Origin: DAOTZS01 sp034434335
Lineage (GTDB): Bacteria > Chloroflexota > Anaerolineae > CG2-30-64-16
Direction of reading: 5' to 3'
DNA: 8,307 nucleotides
Assembly: GCA_034434335.1 (NCBI GenBank)
Contig: DAOTZS010000138.1
Location: forward strand, 1-8,307
Of this stretch, positions 1-6,061 are shown one piece after another. The position numbers and the translations under genes were made by a program. The notes under the pieces were generated by a model. The model searched no databases, had not been told where the DNA came from, and was given only the letters and a program-made list of their open reading frames with translations. Numbering within the stretch: position 1 is the stretch's first letter; the number at the start of each line of letters is the position of its first letter.

Positions 1-3000
1 CGATCGCCTATGCCGTCCGCTACCTGGAAACCGACGACCTGGCCGAAGACGTGCACCGCCGCCTGATCGAGCTCTACGCTGCGGCCGGCGATCGCAGCGC
101 GGCCCTGCGCCAGTTCGAGCGCTGCGCCGCAGCCCTGGAGCGCGAGTTGGGGGTCAGCCCGCTGCCGGAGACGCGGGCGGCTTATCAAACGGTCCTGGAA
201 GGAAGAGCAACCCGGCCGCCATATGCCCTGGTCAGGCCAGCATGGGCAACCTTGCCCGGCCTCCACGCGCCGCTGGTCGGGCGGGATGAGGCGCTGCGCC
301 GGCTGCAGCAGGCCTATATGCGTGCCCAGGCCGGCCATGGGGAGGTGGTATTGATTGCGGGGGAAGCCGGCATCGGCAAGTCACGCCTGATGCAGGAGTT
401 TGCCACCTCTCGCGCGGACCAGGCCCTGATCCTGGCCGGGGCCGGCCAGCCGGACACCCAAACGACTCCTTACCAGCCCCTCGTCCAGGCCCTGCGCTCG
501 GCGCTTAGGCGGGGAGCGGAGGAGCGGAGGAGCCAGGGGGCAGGGGAGCAAGGGAGCAGAGGAGAAAGCACCCCTGCACGTCCGCTCCCCAGCACCTCTA
601 CTCAGATCTGGCTGGCCGAGGCCTCGCGTCTGTTGCCCGAACTGCGCGCCTTGTATCCCGGCCTGCCCCCGCCGCTGCCAGCGGAGCCGGATGAGGCCCG
701 CGTGCGGCTGTTTGAAGCCCTGTGCCAGCTCATCTTCGGTTTGCTCGCCTCCACCCCCTTCCCCTTCCTGGGCAAGGATACAGAGAAGGGTTCTCCCTTG
801 CCCCTCTGCTCCCCTGCTCCTCTGCTCTTGTGCCTGGACGACCTTCACTGGGCCGACAGCGCCACTCTGGGTTGGTTGGCGCACCTGGGGCGGCAGCTTC
901 GAGGCAACCGATTGCTGGTCGTTGGCACCTACCGGAGCGAAGAGGCCGACGCTGTGACTGAACTGCGTCACAGCCTGGCCCGTCTGGGCATACTTTCCGA
1001 GGTGAAGCTGGCGGGGTTGGAGGTCTCTTCTGTTCTCCAGCTCTTGCGTCACCTGATCGGCCTTGTCCCCGGCGATGAAGAGTTCGCTCGACGGCTGCAA
1101 CAGGCCACCGGCGGGAACCCCTTCTTCTTGCTGGAGATGCTGAGGGCGCTGATGGAGGCAGGTCGGCTGCCGGGGGAAGGGCAGCCAGAGAGAGTTGCAC
1201 CTATAGAAGACCTTCCTCTGCCTGACACCATCCGGGAGGCGGTAGAGGCGCGTTTGTGGCGTCTCAGCCCGGTGGCGCGGCAGGTGTTGGAGGCAGGGGC
1301 GATTGCGGGCCCTGAGTTTGACCTCGATCTGGTGCGCCTGGTGGCAGGTCGCCGCGAGCTGGAGACAATGGACGGCCTGGATGAGCTGGTGGTCCGGCAA
1401 CTGCTGGTGGAAAGCACGGGCAGGCTTGAAACCCGCCCCCAGCCCTACCGCTTTCAGCACGAGCTTGTCCGGCGGGCAGTGGAAGCCACCTTGAGCCCGG
1501 TGCGACGCCAGTTATTGCACCGCCGGGCCGGCCGGGCGCTGGAGCGGTTGGAGCCGGAAGCGGTGGCCACTCTGGCACGCCACTTCGATGCCGGCGGCGA
1601 GGCGCAGAAAGCGCTGCACTATCACGGCCTGGCCGCGCAGCGGGCCGAGGCACTGTTCGCCTGGCGGGAGGCCGAGGAGCACCAGGGCCGCATGCTGGCC
1701 CTGCTGGACCGGCTCGACCCCAGCCGCACAGAGCCAGAGTGGCTCGCCCAACGTGGCCGGGTCCTGGTGGCCCGGGCCGACCAGCGCTACTTCCAGGGCC
1801 GTCTGGCGGAGCGGGATGCCGACCTGGCGGCGCTGGCCGGCCTGGCCGAGGCCAGCGGCGATGAAGACTTGCGCCTGCAGGCATGCATCCACCGGGTCCG
1901 CTACTTGAACCTGGATGCCCGCTATGAGCAGGCCATCGCCACAGCCGAGGAGGGCCTGGCCCTGGCCGACCATCTACAGAATGCGGCAGCTCGCGGCTAC
2001 CTGCTGAGCCAGGTCGGCTTTGCTCACTACTTCCTGGGGCAGCCGGGTGCGGCATTGACAGCCCTCGAATCGGCTTTGGCTCTCACCCCTGAGGCCGACC
2101 GCGAGACGCGCCGGCACATTATCCACATTCTGGGCTATGTGCACTTTCATCTGGGAGACTATGCTTGTGCTCTTGCCTATCAACAGGAGTGTTATGCCGA
2201 CCATCAAGCGTTTGGCGATTACAACGGCGTGGCCTGGGCCGGTTTGGACATTGGGGCCATTTTGGGGGAGATGGGACGCAAGGCTGAGGCGGAGCAATAT
2301 CTGACCGAACATCTGAGCCTGGCCCGGCGCATCGGGGCACGGCCTGCTGAGGCCTATGGCCTGATCCAGTGTGGTTCCTGGGCGCTGGGCCAGGGCAACT
2401 ATGTGGCTGCCGCGGAGCTCTTTCAGCAAGCCCTGGCTACGCAGCAGGCGTTGCGCACCGAACACGGGCAAGTGGCGGCCCGCTTGGGAACCGGGCTCGC
2501 CCTGTACCACCTGGGCGACCTGGCCGAAGCCCGGCGCTGGCTGGAACGTGCGGCTGAGCAAGCCCGCTCGATTCGGCACCGCCGGCGGCTGGCGAAGGCG
2601 CTGGTCGGGCTGGGTCTGGTTGAGTTAGCAGACAGCCAACCGCTGGCGGCCCGGCGGCCCCTGGCCGAAGCGGTGGAAGTGGCCCGCCTGAGCGAGTGTC
2701 GGGAGAGTCTGGCGGCGGGGCTGGCTGCCCTGGCCCGCACCGAGCGACAGAGCAGCGATCTGGCCAGCGCCCTCGCCTACGCCGGGGAAGCGGTTCGTGT
2801 GGCCCAGGAGGGCCCTCTCCCCGTCTGCCAGATGTGGGGCGAGATGGAAGTTGGCCTGGCCTTATTGGCTCAGGGCCAGCCGGCGGCCGCTCTGGAGCAC
2901 ACCGGACGAGCCGTTGCCCTCTTGCCTCAGGCCCACGAAGAGTGGATCGGCACAGAGGAGGTGCACCGTGCCCATGCCCGGGCCCTTCAGGCCCTGGGCC

Positions 3001-3116
3001 GCGACGAAGAGGCCGACGGGCATCTCCGGCGAGCCGACGCCATCGTCGAGGCCAAAGCCGCCCGCATCCCCAATCGCGAACAACGCCAACGTTACCTCCA
3101 ATTCGCCCCTTGCTGA
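1..3116 (+). CDS. BTAD-AAA-TPR transcriptional regulator (SARP/AfsR-like), 5' partial
   Basis: Likely a cytoplasmic transcriptional activator with a signalling ATPase core. The frame is open from position 3; the GTG at 51 is not the start, because residues encoded before it continue the same BTAD helical domain. Numbering from that GTG: end of BTAD ~1-50; VGRDE module 76-80; Walker A GEAGIGKS 104-111; Walker B LLLCLDD with HWAD 258-269; TGGNPFFLLE 353-362; FQHELVRRAV 468-477, typical of AAA_16/MalT-type ATPases; TPR-like helical repeats ~504-1005. The DNA-binding wHTH expected before BTAD lies outside the window. Two low-complexity inserts (residues ~154-172 and ~248-260) widen the Walker A to B spacing. 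The protein stops at RYLQFAPC, where relatives (from memory) usually continue a few residues more. Family call is strong; target and ligand are unknown. Confidence 0.9.
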   Translation, partial: IAYAVRYLETDDLAEDVHRRLIELYAAAGDRSAALRQFERCAAALERELGVSPLPETRAAYQTVLEGRATRPPYALVRPAWATLPGLHAPLVGRDEALRRLQQAYMRAQAGHGEVVLIAGEAGIGKSRLMQEFATSRADQALILAGAGQPDTQTTPYQPLVQALRSALRRGAEERRSQGAGEQGSRGESTPARPLPSTSTQIWLAEASRLLPELRALYPGLPPPLPAEPDEARVRLFEALCQLIFGLLASTPFPFLGKDTEKGSPLPLCSPAPLLLCLDDLHWADSATLGWLAHLGRQLRGNRLLVVGTYRSEEADAVTELRHSLARLGILSEVKLAGLEVSSVLQLLRHLIGLVPGDEEFARRLQQATGGNPFFLLEMLRALMEAGRLPGEGQPERVAPIEDLPLPDTIREAVEARLWRLSPVARQVLEAGAIAGPEFDLDLVRLVAGRRELETMDGLDELVVRQLLVESTGRLETRPQPYRFQHELVRRAVEATLSPVRRQLLHRRAGRALERLEPEAVATLARHFDAGGEAQKALHYHGLAAQRAEALFAWREAEEHQGRMLALLDRLDPSRTEPEWLAQRGRVLVARADQRYFQGRLAERDADLAALAGLAEASGDEDLRLQACIHRVRYLNLDARYEQAIATAEEGLALADHLQNAAARGYLLSQVGFAHYFLGQPGAALTALESALALTPEADRETRRHIIHILGYVHFHLGDYACALAYQQECYADHQAFGDYNGVAWAGLDIGAILGEMGRKAEAEQYLTEHLSLARRIGARPAEAYGLIQCGSWALGQGNYVAAAELFQQALATQQALRTEHGQVAARLGTGLALYHLGDLAEARRWLERAAEQARSIRHRRRLAKALVGLGLVELADSQPLAARRPLAEAVEVARLSECRESLAAGLAALARTERQSSDLASALAYAGEAVRVAQEGPLPVCQMWGEMEVGLALLAQGQPAAALEHTGRAVALLPQAHEEWIGTEEVHRAHARALQALGRDEEADGHLRRADAIVEAKAARIPNREQRQRYLQFAPC
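511..567 (+). repeat. Purine-rich low-complexity insert inside the regulator ATPase domain
   Basis: Tandem degenerate units of the type GGGAGC/GGAGCA run for about 57 bp and stay in frame, encoding a Gly/Glu/Arg/Ser-rich stretch (GAEERRSQGAGEQGSRG) at residues ~154-172. The flanking protein (YQPLVQALRS before, IWLAEASRLLPELR after) looks like normal AAA sequence, so this seems inserted in a loop. Similar G-rich tandem units are known from intergenic DNA of Chloroflexota and cyanobacteria (recollection). Confidence 0.7.
791..829 (-). repeat. Pyrimidine-rich low-complexity insert, inverted relative to 511-567
   Basis: A CT-rich tract encoding SPLPLCSPAPLLL directly before the Walker B core. 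Its reverse complement shares words with the upstream insert: 807-817 matches 540-550, 817-827 matches 554-564, and 793-801 matches 548-556. The two tracts therefore look like the same element in opposite orientations. The frame stays open and the Leu run still fits the hydrophobic Walker B strand. Confidence 0.65.
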
Positions 3117-3121
3117 TTCGC

Positions 3122-3157
3122 TTTGTAGCCATTTTGTAGCCACCTGCGTGCTATGCT
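3122..3157 (+). promoter_or_regulatory. SARP-like tandem direct repeat with -10 hexamer
   Basis: The 10-mer TTTGTAGCCA occurs at 3122-3131 and again, exactly, at 3133-3142, an 11-bp period (about one helical turn). Nine bases further on is TATGCT (3152-3157), four of six matches to the sigma70 -10 consensus. SARP/AfsR-type activators are known to bind tandem heptamers with 11-bp periodicity just upstream of the -10 in place of a good -35. The site starts 6 bases after the stop codon of a BTAD regulator and would drive the GYD gene through a leader of about 165 nt. That this regulator binds here is inference. Confidence 0.5.
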
Positions 3158-3315
3158 GCTATCGAGACACGGAAGCAGCTTTGGTTTTGGCCGCAGGCGG
3201 TGAGCTGAAGACGCCCGAAGATCCTCGCAAGCAGAGGTGGCGCACTGACTATTCTGCTCAGAGCGTGGCTGACCGTGGGCATAAGTTGTGGTATGGCTGA
3301 AAAACGAGGTTCGTG

Positions 3316-3322
3316 AAGGAGG
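3316..3322 (+). promoter_or_regulatory. Ribosome binding site of the GYD gene
   Basis: AAGGAGG lies 8 nt before the ATG at 3331. It fixes the start there and rules out the in-frame GTG at 3313, which would precede the Shine-Dalgarno sequence. Confidence 0.85.
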
Positions 3323-3330
3323 ACGGTGCT

Positions 3331-3624
3331 ATGCCAACTTACATCAGCTTGATGAGATTGACAGATCAGGGTGTGCGGGACATCAAGAACGCCCCGCAGC
3401 GGGTTGCCGAGGCCGTTAAGGCGCTGGAAGCGATGAGCGGCAGGCTGATCAGCTTCTACACTGTCATGGGAGAGTACGACTACGTAGGCATCGCGGAAGC
3501 TCCCAGCGACGAAGTTGCTATGGCTTTCCTGCTGGGGCTGGGCTTGGCCGGGAACGTCAGGACGACTACCCTAAAGGCGTTTACGACCGAGGAACTGGCA
3601 CGGATAATCAAGAAGTTGCCCTAA
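3331..3624 (+). CDS. GYD domain-containing protein
   Basis: A 97-residue cytoplasmic protein filling a single GYD domain (a small ferredoxin-like/dimeric alpha-beta-barrel fold). Visible signatures are the N-terminal strand YISLMRLTDQGVRDIK (4-19), a Gly-Arg-Leu turn (37-39), GEYDYV at 47-52 (the family's namesake region), EAPSDE (56-61) and GNVRTTTLKAF (74-84) followed by the EEL helix. Length is normal for the family. The biochemical role of GYD proteins is not well defined; members are widespread small stand-alone proteins. It has an excellent Shine-Dalgarno sequence and sits downstream of the tandem-repeat promoter, so it may be the regulator's target. A hairpin about 150 nt downstream separates it from the lipoprotein gene. 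Confidence 0.9.
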   Translation: MPTYISLMRLTDQGVRDIKNAPQRVAEAVKALEAMSGRLISFYTVMGEYDYVGIAEAPSDEVAMAFLLGLGLAGNVRTTTLKAFTTEELARIIKKLP

Positions 3625-3776
3625 CCTGGTCCATGAGGGTAGCAGATAGGGAGCTGACTGAAGTGGGCGTGACGGGATGTCAGTGCGCCACCTTGTGCCT
3701 CAAAGGTTCCCTGGGGTCCGTTCCGGTCGCGCCCAAGCCCATCCGGCCCGGCAGGTAGGCCGTGTCCCCAACCAGG

Positions 3777-3817
3777 CGGGGCCTGGTGCTCTTCGCTGGC
3801 TCTTGCACCAGGCCCCG
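3777..3817 (+). terminator. 13-bp perfect hairpin between the GYD and lipoprotein genes
   Basis: Arms 3777-3789 (CGGGGCCTGGTGC) and 3805-3817 are perfectly complementary, with a 15-nt loop. A G-U and a G-C pair can extend the base of the stem. There is no T tract after it, so it is not a classical intrinsic terminator; it may act as a transcript 3' end or processing stem for the GYD mRNA. Confidence 0.4.
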
Positions 3818-3855
3818 TCCCAGCGTTGACATCCAAGACAACAGACTCAACCAAC

Positions 3856-3862
3856 AAAGGAG
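3856..3862 (+). promoter_or_regulatory. Ribosome binding site of the CARDB lipoprotein gene
   Basis: AAAGGAG lies 7 nt before the GTG at 3870. It selects that GTG, which puts a clean lipoprotein signal at the N-terminus, over any upstream in-frame start. Confidence 0.8.
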
Positions 3863-3869
3863 ATATACC

Positions 3870-4298
3870 GTGCATCGCCAAATACTTAGACTGGCGTTAC
3901 TTGTCCTCGTAGTGGCTGTAACCTTAAGTGCTTGCCCGGGCCCGGCAGGACCCGATCTGGTGCCTGCTAAGGCACCTGGGAACCCCACGTTTTGCGAAAC
4001 GGATGGAGCAGGCAATTTGCTGCTCTACGTCCAGAATCAGGGAGATGCTGAAGCATCCAGTTCAGAGGTCGAGGTCAAATTCCTCAATGTACGACCAGGA
4101 TATAGTCCGGTAGTCAGAGCAACAGGGGGAACGGGTCCTCTGAAAGCTGGCGAGACATCGGCCAGTGTCATCTCTGCAGGCATCCCAGAAGGTTGCTTCA
4201 ATCCGGATTGCGATTTCGTCATCACTGTAGACATCGTCAACGAGGTAAAAGAGACCAACGAGCAGAACAACAGTGTGCAGGGCGCGTGTATCGGGTGA
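3870..4298 (+). CDS. Small CARDB-like lipoprotein
   Basis: A 142-residue exported protein. It starts at GTG 3870: residues HRQILR are basic, then a hydrophobic stretch (LALLVLVVAVTL) leads to a lipobox LSAC with Cys22, so it should be a lipid-anchored surface protein. The mature part begins with a Pro/Gly-rich spacer, then a single beta-sandwich of CARDB type: NLLLYVQNQGDAEASSSEV, a Pro-Leu-Lys-Ala-Gly-Glu turn, and the C-terminal VDIVNEVKETNEQNNSV, which matches the conserved family ending. Four further cysteines (42, 109, 114, 140) could form two disulfides. CARDB domains are adhesion or structural modules; no catalytic residues are seen. It may be monocistronic. The lipoprotein call is strong; the CARDB call is by motif resemblance. 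Confidence 0.82.
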   Translation: MHRQILRLALLVLVVAVTLSACPGPAGPDLVPAKAPGNPTFCETDGAGNLLLYVQNQGDAEASSSEVEVKFLNVRPGYSPVVRATGGTGPLKAGETSASVISAGIPEGCFNPDCDFVITVDIVNEVKETNEQNNSVQGACIG

Positions 4299-4389
4299 TT
4301 CATTGCTGCGGAGAAAATGTACGCCCTGGTGCGCTGTGAAGCTGTATTCTGGTGTTTTGCAGCCAGCGCGTTACCTCTCTCACCCCCTG

Positions 4390-4422
4390 TCCCCGCTCTC
4401 TCCTGCGAGGGGAGAGCGGGGA
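4390..4422. repeat. REP-like palindrome (CCCCGCTCTC...GAGAGCGGGG)
   Basis: Arms 4390-4403 and 4409-4422 pair over 14 positions, including one G-U, around the loop TGCGA. The preceding CTCTCACCCCCTGT and following GAGAAT resemble a widespread bacterial intergenic repeat of the CTCACCCC...CTCTCCC...GGGAGAG kind, so it is probably a dispersed element and not gene-specific. Confidence 0.6.
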
Positions 4423-4436
4423 GAATCCCCGATGTA

Positions 4437-4473
4437 GGGTTTTCTGGGGCAGCGAAGCTGCCCCAGAAAACCC
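4437..4473. terminator. Perfect 17-bp hairpin with GAA loop
   Basis: 4437-4453 and 4457-4473 are exact reverse complements separated by GAA, making a very stable stem with a CTGGGGCAGC core. No T tract follows on either strand. It may stop or protect transcripts in either direction, or be the second half of a compound repeat with the palindrome 14 bp upstream. Confidence 0.45.
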
Positions 4474-4520
4474 CTTAGCACTGGTGGGTCTTTGAGGAAA
4501 AGTGTGCTGCGGTCACGCCC

Positions 4521-4543
4521 GCCCGATCGTGAACGGATCGGGC
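4521..4543. repeat. 8-bp inverted repeat GCCCGATC / GATCGGGC
   Basis: Perfect 8-bp arms with a 7-nt loop (GTGAACG), 47 bp after the 17-bp hairpin. It may belong to the same compound intergenic element. Confidence 0.4.
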
Positions 4544-4934
4544 TACGATGTGGAAGCCCCGTCCCCAAGGGAGGCTAACGCACTCAACGGGGCTGGACCA
4601 GGCTCCTTGAGGAGTTTTTGACGTCTTGGCGACCGAGGCCGCTTCTGAGGGGCCCGGCGGCTGGTCGGCGGCCCATGCCAACAGGGTGAGTGTCCTTGCA
4701 TACCGACCCCCGAAAACCGCCCGTAGTAAGCCACGAAGCGGAGCGGAGTGGCGTTTGAACGGCCCAAAATGCCTCCTGGCAGCCCGCAGTAGTGTAAAGT
4801 GGTATCTAGACGGCACTACGCTTCGCTCTGTGCCTGACCACGAACGAATTCTCAGACACGCTCTAACTTGATGCGTATGGGGTGAGGTCGGCGCAGAGTA
4901 TTACCACGATGTGCCTTGGTCCAAATTGGTGCAG

Positions 4935-4940
4935 TGGAGG
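4935..4940 (+). promoter_or_regulatory. Ribosome binding site of the flavodoxin-ferredoxin gene
   Basis: TGGAGG lies 6 nt before GTG 4947. It supports that start over the in-frame GTG at 4911, which has no Shine-Dalgarno site and would add 12 residues before the first flavodoxin strand. The ATG at 4951 is out of frame. Confidence 0.7.
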
Positions 4941-4946
4941 TGTGCG

Positions 4947-5780
4947 GTGAATGCCACCCTCATCTACTTCTCGCAAACTGGCAACACCCGCCGGGTGGCG
5001 CAGGCGATGGCTGAGGCCTTTCGCCAGGCAGGCCATGCTACCCGGACCATCTCGCTGAAAAAAGCGACCCCGCAGGATGCCCTCGCAGGCGAATTGCTGG
5101 GAGTAGGAAGCCCTTGTTTCTCCAGCCAGGCGCCCACGCCTGTCAAGGCATTTCTACAGGCCCTGCCGCCCCTGGCGAACCGGCGGGCCTTCGTCTTTGC
5201 CACCTCGGGCGGCGCGCCGGGCCGGGTGCTCTACGACTTAACCCGCCTGTTGCAAGGCAAAGGAGCAGAAGTGGTCGGCGGCTTCTTGACCCGCGGGGAG
5301 TTGCATCACCCCGCTCCCTGCCTCATCGGCCGGATGCCTGGTCGCCCCAATGCCGAGGACCTGGCCCTGGCGCGCCACTTCGCCATGGCCGTTGCCGAAC
5401 ATGTATCAGCCGGTCGCCCAGGGCCGGTGGCCGCAAGCCGGCCGGATGCCCTTAAACCCAGGCGGGGATTCTACGACCTGGTGGCTTTGCTCAGCACAGA
5501 CGGCTTTCTGCGCCGGGTCTTGCCAGAACCCAAACTCGACACGGCGCGCTGCAACCAGTGTCAGTGGTGTGTCTATGAGTGCCCCATGCACAACATCACC
5601 TTACAACCTTACCCGCTCCTGGGCGATCGGTGCATTCGGTGTTATCGCTGCCTGACCGGTTGCCCACAGCAGGCCTTTGCCGCTGACTGGTGGTTGGGCA
5701 ACCTGGCAGTTTTGGCTTTCTACAACACCACCGTTGAGCGTTGGTTTGGCGACCTGGAGCCCGGTGAGCGGATCTATTGA
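4947..5780 (+). CDS. EFR1-family flavodoxin/ferredoxin iron-sulfur flavoprotein
   Basis: A 277-residue cytoplasmic redox protein, likely a one- or two-electron carrier. Residues 1-155 form a flavodoxin-like domain: strand ATLIYF, then the FMN phosphate loop SQTGNT (9-14), LLGVGSPCFSSQAPTP (second flavin loop region), and AFVFATSGGAPG. After a linker (~155-200) come two 4Fe-4S motifs: CNQCQWCVYEC followed by Pro (Cys 202, 205, 208, 212) and CIRCYRCLTGC followed by Pro (Cys 229, 232, 235, 239), the CxxCxxCxxxCP bacterial ferredoxin pattern. All eight cysteines are present. No membrane segment. The architecture and size match the EFR1 family; physiological partner unknown. The mini-protein gene begins 45 nt downstream and may be cotranscribed. 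Confidence 0.9.
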   Translation: MNATLIYFSQTGNTRRVAQAMAEAFRQAGHATRTISLKKATPQDALAGELLGVGSPCFSSQAPTPVKAFLQALPPLANRRAFVFATSGGAPGRVLYDLTRLLQGKGAEVVGGFLTRGELHHPAPCLIGRMPGRPNAEDLALARHFAMAVAEHVSAGRPGPVAASRPDALKPRRGFYDLVALLSTDGFLRRVLPEPKLDTARCNQCQWCVYECPMHNITLQPYPLLGDRCIRCYRCLTGCPQQAFAADWWLGNLAVLAFYNTTVERWFGDLEPGERIY

Positions 5781-5825
5781 TGGGTGAAGCTGGTCAGCAA
5801 CAGCAGGTTGGAAAATGGGGCGCCC

Positions 5826-6035
5826 ATGTCTATGCCCATCGAGTACACATCGTACCTCATCCGCCTGTGGCGCGAGCTCAATCCCGACCCGCGCGTGCTG
5901 CCCGCGGAGTGGCGCGGTGAGGTTGAGCACATCCAGAGCGGCCAGTGCTGGAGCTTCAGCACCCTTGACGAGCTGCTGGGCTTCCTGCGCCGGCAGGCGG
6001 AGGACCCGGGGGCATCGAACTTGCTGCCGCGCTGA
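5826..6035 (+). CDS. Hypothetical 69-residue YLIRLWR-motif protein
   Basis: A small soluble protein with no signal peptide. Start taken at ATG 5826 (ATG 5832 also possible); the upstream GTG at 5784 has no Shine-Dalgarno site and adds unrelated residues. Visible pattern: TSYLIRLWRE (8-17), then a Pro-rich turn, AEWRGEVEHIQSGQCWSF (27-44), and TLDELLGFLRRQ (46-57), suggesting a small antiparallel sheet packed on one helix. I recognise this as resembling abundant uncharacterised Chloroflexota mini-proteins, but no function is known to me. It sits 26 nt before the surface-protein gene and 45 nt after the flavoprotein gene, consistent with one transcript. Confidence 0.75.
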   Translation: MSMPIEYTSYLIRLWRELNPDPRVLPAEWRGEVEHIQSGQCWSFSTLDELLGFLRRQAEDPGASNLLPR

Positions 6036-6045
6036 CGGCAATTGC

Positions 6046-6053
6046 AGAGGAGG
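6046..6053 (+). promoter_or_regulatory. Ribosome binding site of the DNRLRE surface protein
   Basis: AGAGGAGG lies 8 nt before ATG 6062, directly upstream of a signal peptide; it fixes the start. Confidence 0.85.
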
Positions 6054-6061
6054 AAAGAACC

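Larger units (their letters stand above)
3625..3869. other. Intergenic spacer, GYD to lipoprotein
   Basis: No gene is supported here. The spacer contains the 3777-3817 hairpin and, at 3826-3831, an exact TTGACA with no acceptable -10 at 16-18 bp, so no promoter is called. The frame used by the lipoprotein is open upstream to 3762, but this part encodes arginine-rich sequence with no domain and crosses the hairpin. Confidence 0.5.
4299..4946. other. Long intergenic region with palindrome cluster, no gene supported
   Basis: About 650 bp. The left part holds three palindromes at 4390-4543 (listed separately). Open frames within it (4626-4871 plus, 4475-4816 minus) encode Arg/Ala/Pro-rich sequence without a domain, Shine-Dalgarno site or plausible start. 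The stretch 4725-4870 has only weak short inverted repeats. No promoter with good -35 and -10 spacing was found before the flavodoxin gene. Confidence 0.6.

Noticed and set aside
381..1460. 359-codon minus-strand frame opposite the regulator
   Set aside because: No domain or start signal; the plus strand encodes a well-conserved AAA domain over the same bases.
2437..3132. 231-codon minus-strand frame opposite the TPR region
   Set aside because: Arg/Pro/Gly-rich shadow of the helical repeat coding sequence.
3826..3831. Exact TTGACA as a -35 box for the lipoprotein gene
   Set aside because: The positions 16-18 bp downstream carry no TATAAT-like sequence, and the ribosome binding site follows too closely.
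3762..3869. Upstream extension of the lipoprotein gene
   Set aside because: It would place 36 Arg-rich residues before the signal peptide and spans a 13-bp hairpin; the Shine-Dalgarno site and lipobox geometry support GTG 3870.
3857..3869. AAGGAGATATACC, the same as the leader used in common T7 expression vectors
   Set aside because: The flanking bases do not match vector sequence and the start is GTG; a short coincidence, not contamination.
4475..4871. Overlapping frames on both strands in the intergenic region (81 and 113 codons)
   Set aside because: No Shine-Dalgarno site, domain or codon pattern; the minus frame's 3' end reads through the 4521-4543 palindrome and the plus frame's product is Arg/Ala/Pro-rich.
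5780..5920. ATG overlapping the flavoprotein stop (ATG at 5780), short frame
   Set aside because: It gives about 46 residues of His/Arg/Pro-rich sequence in a different frame from the patterned mini-protein.
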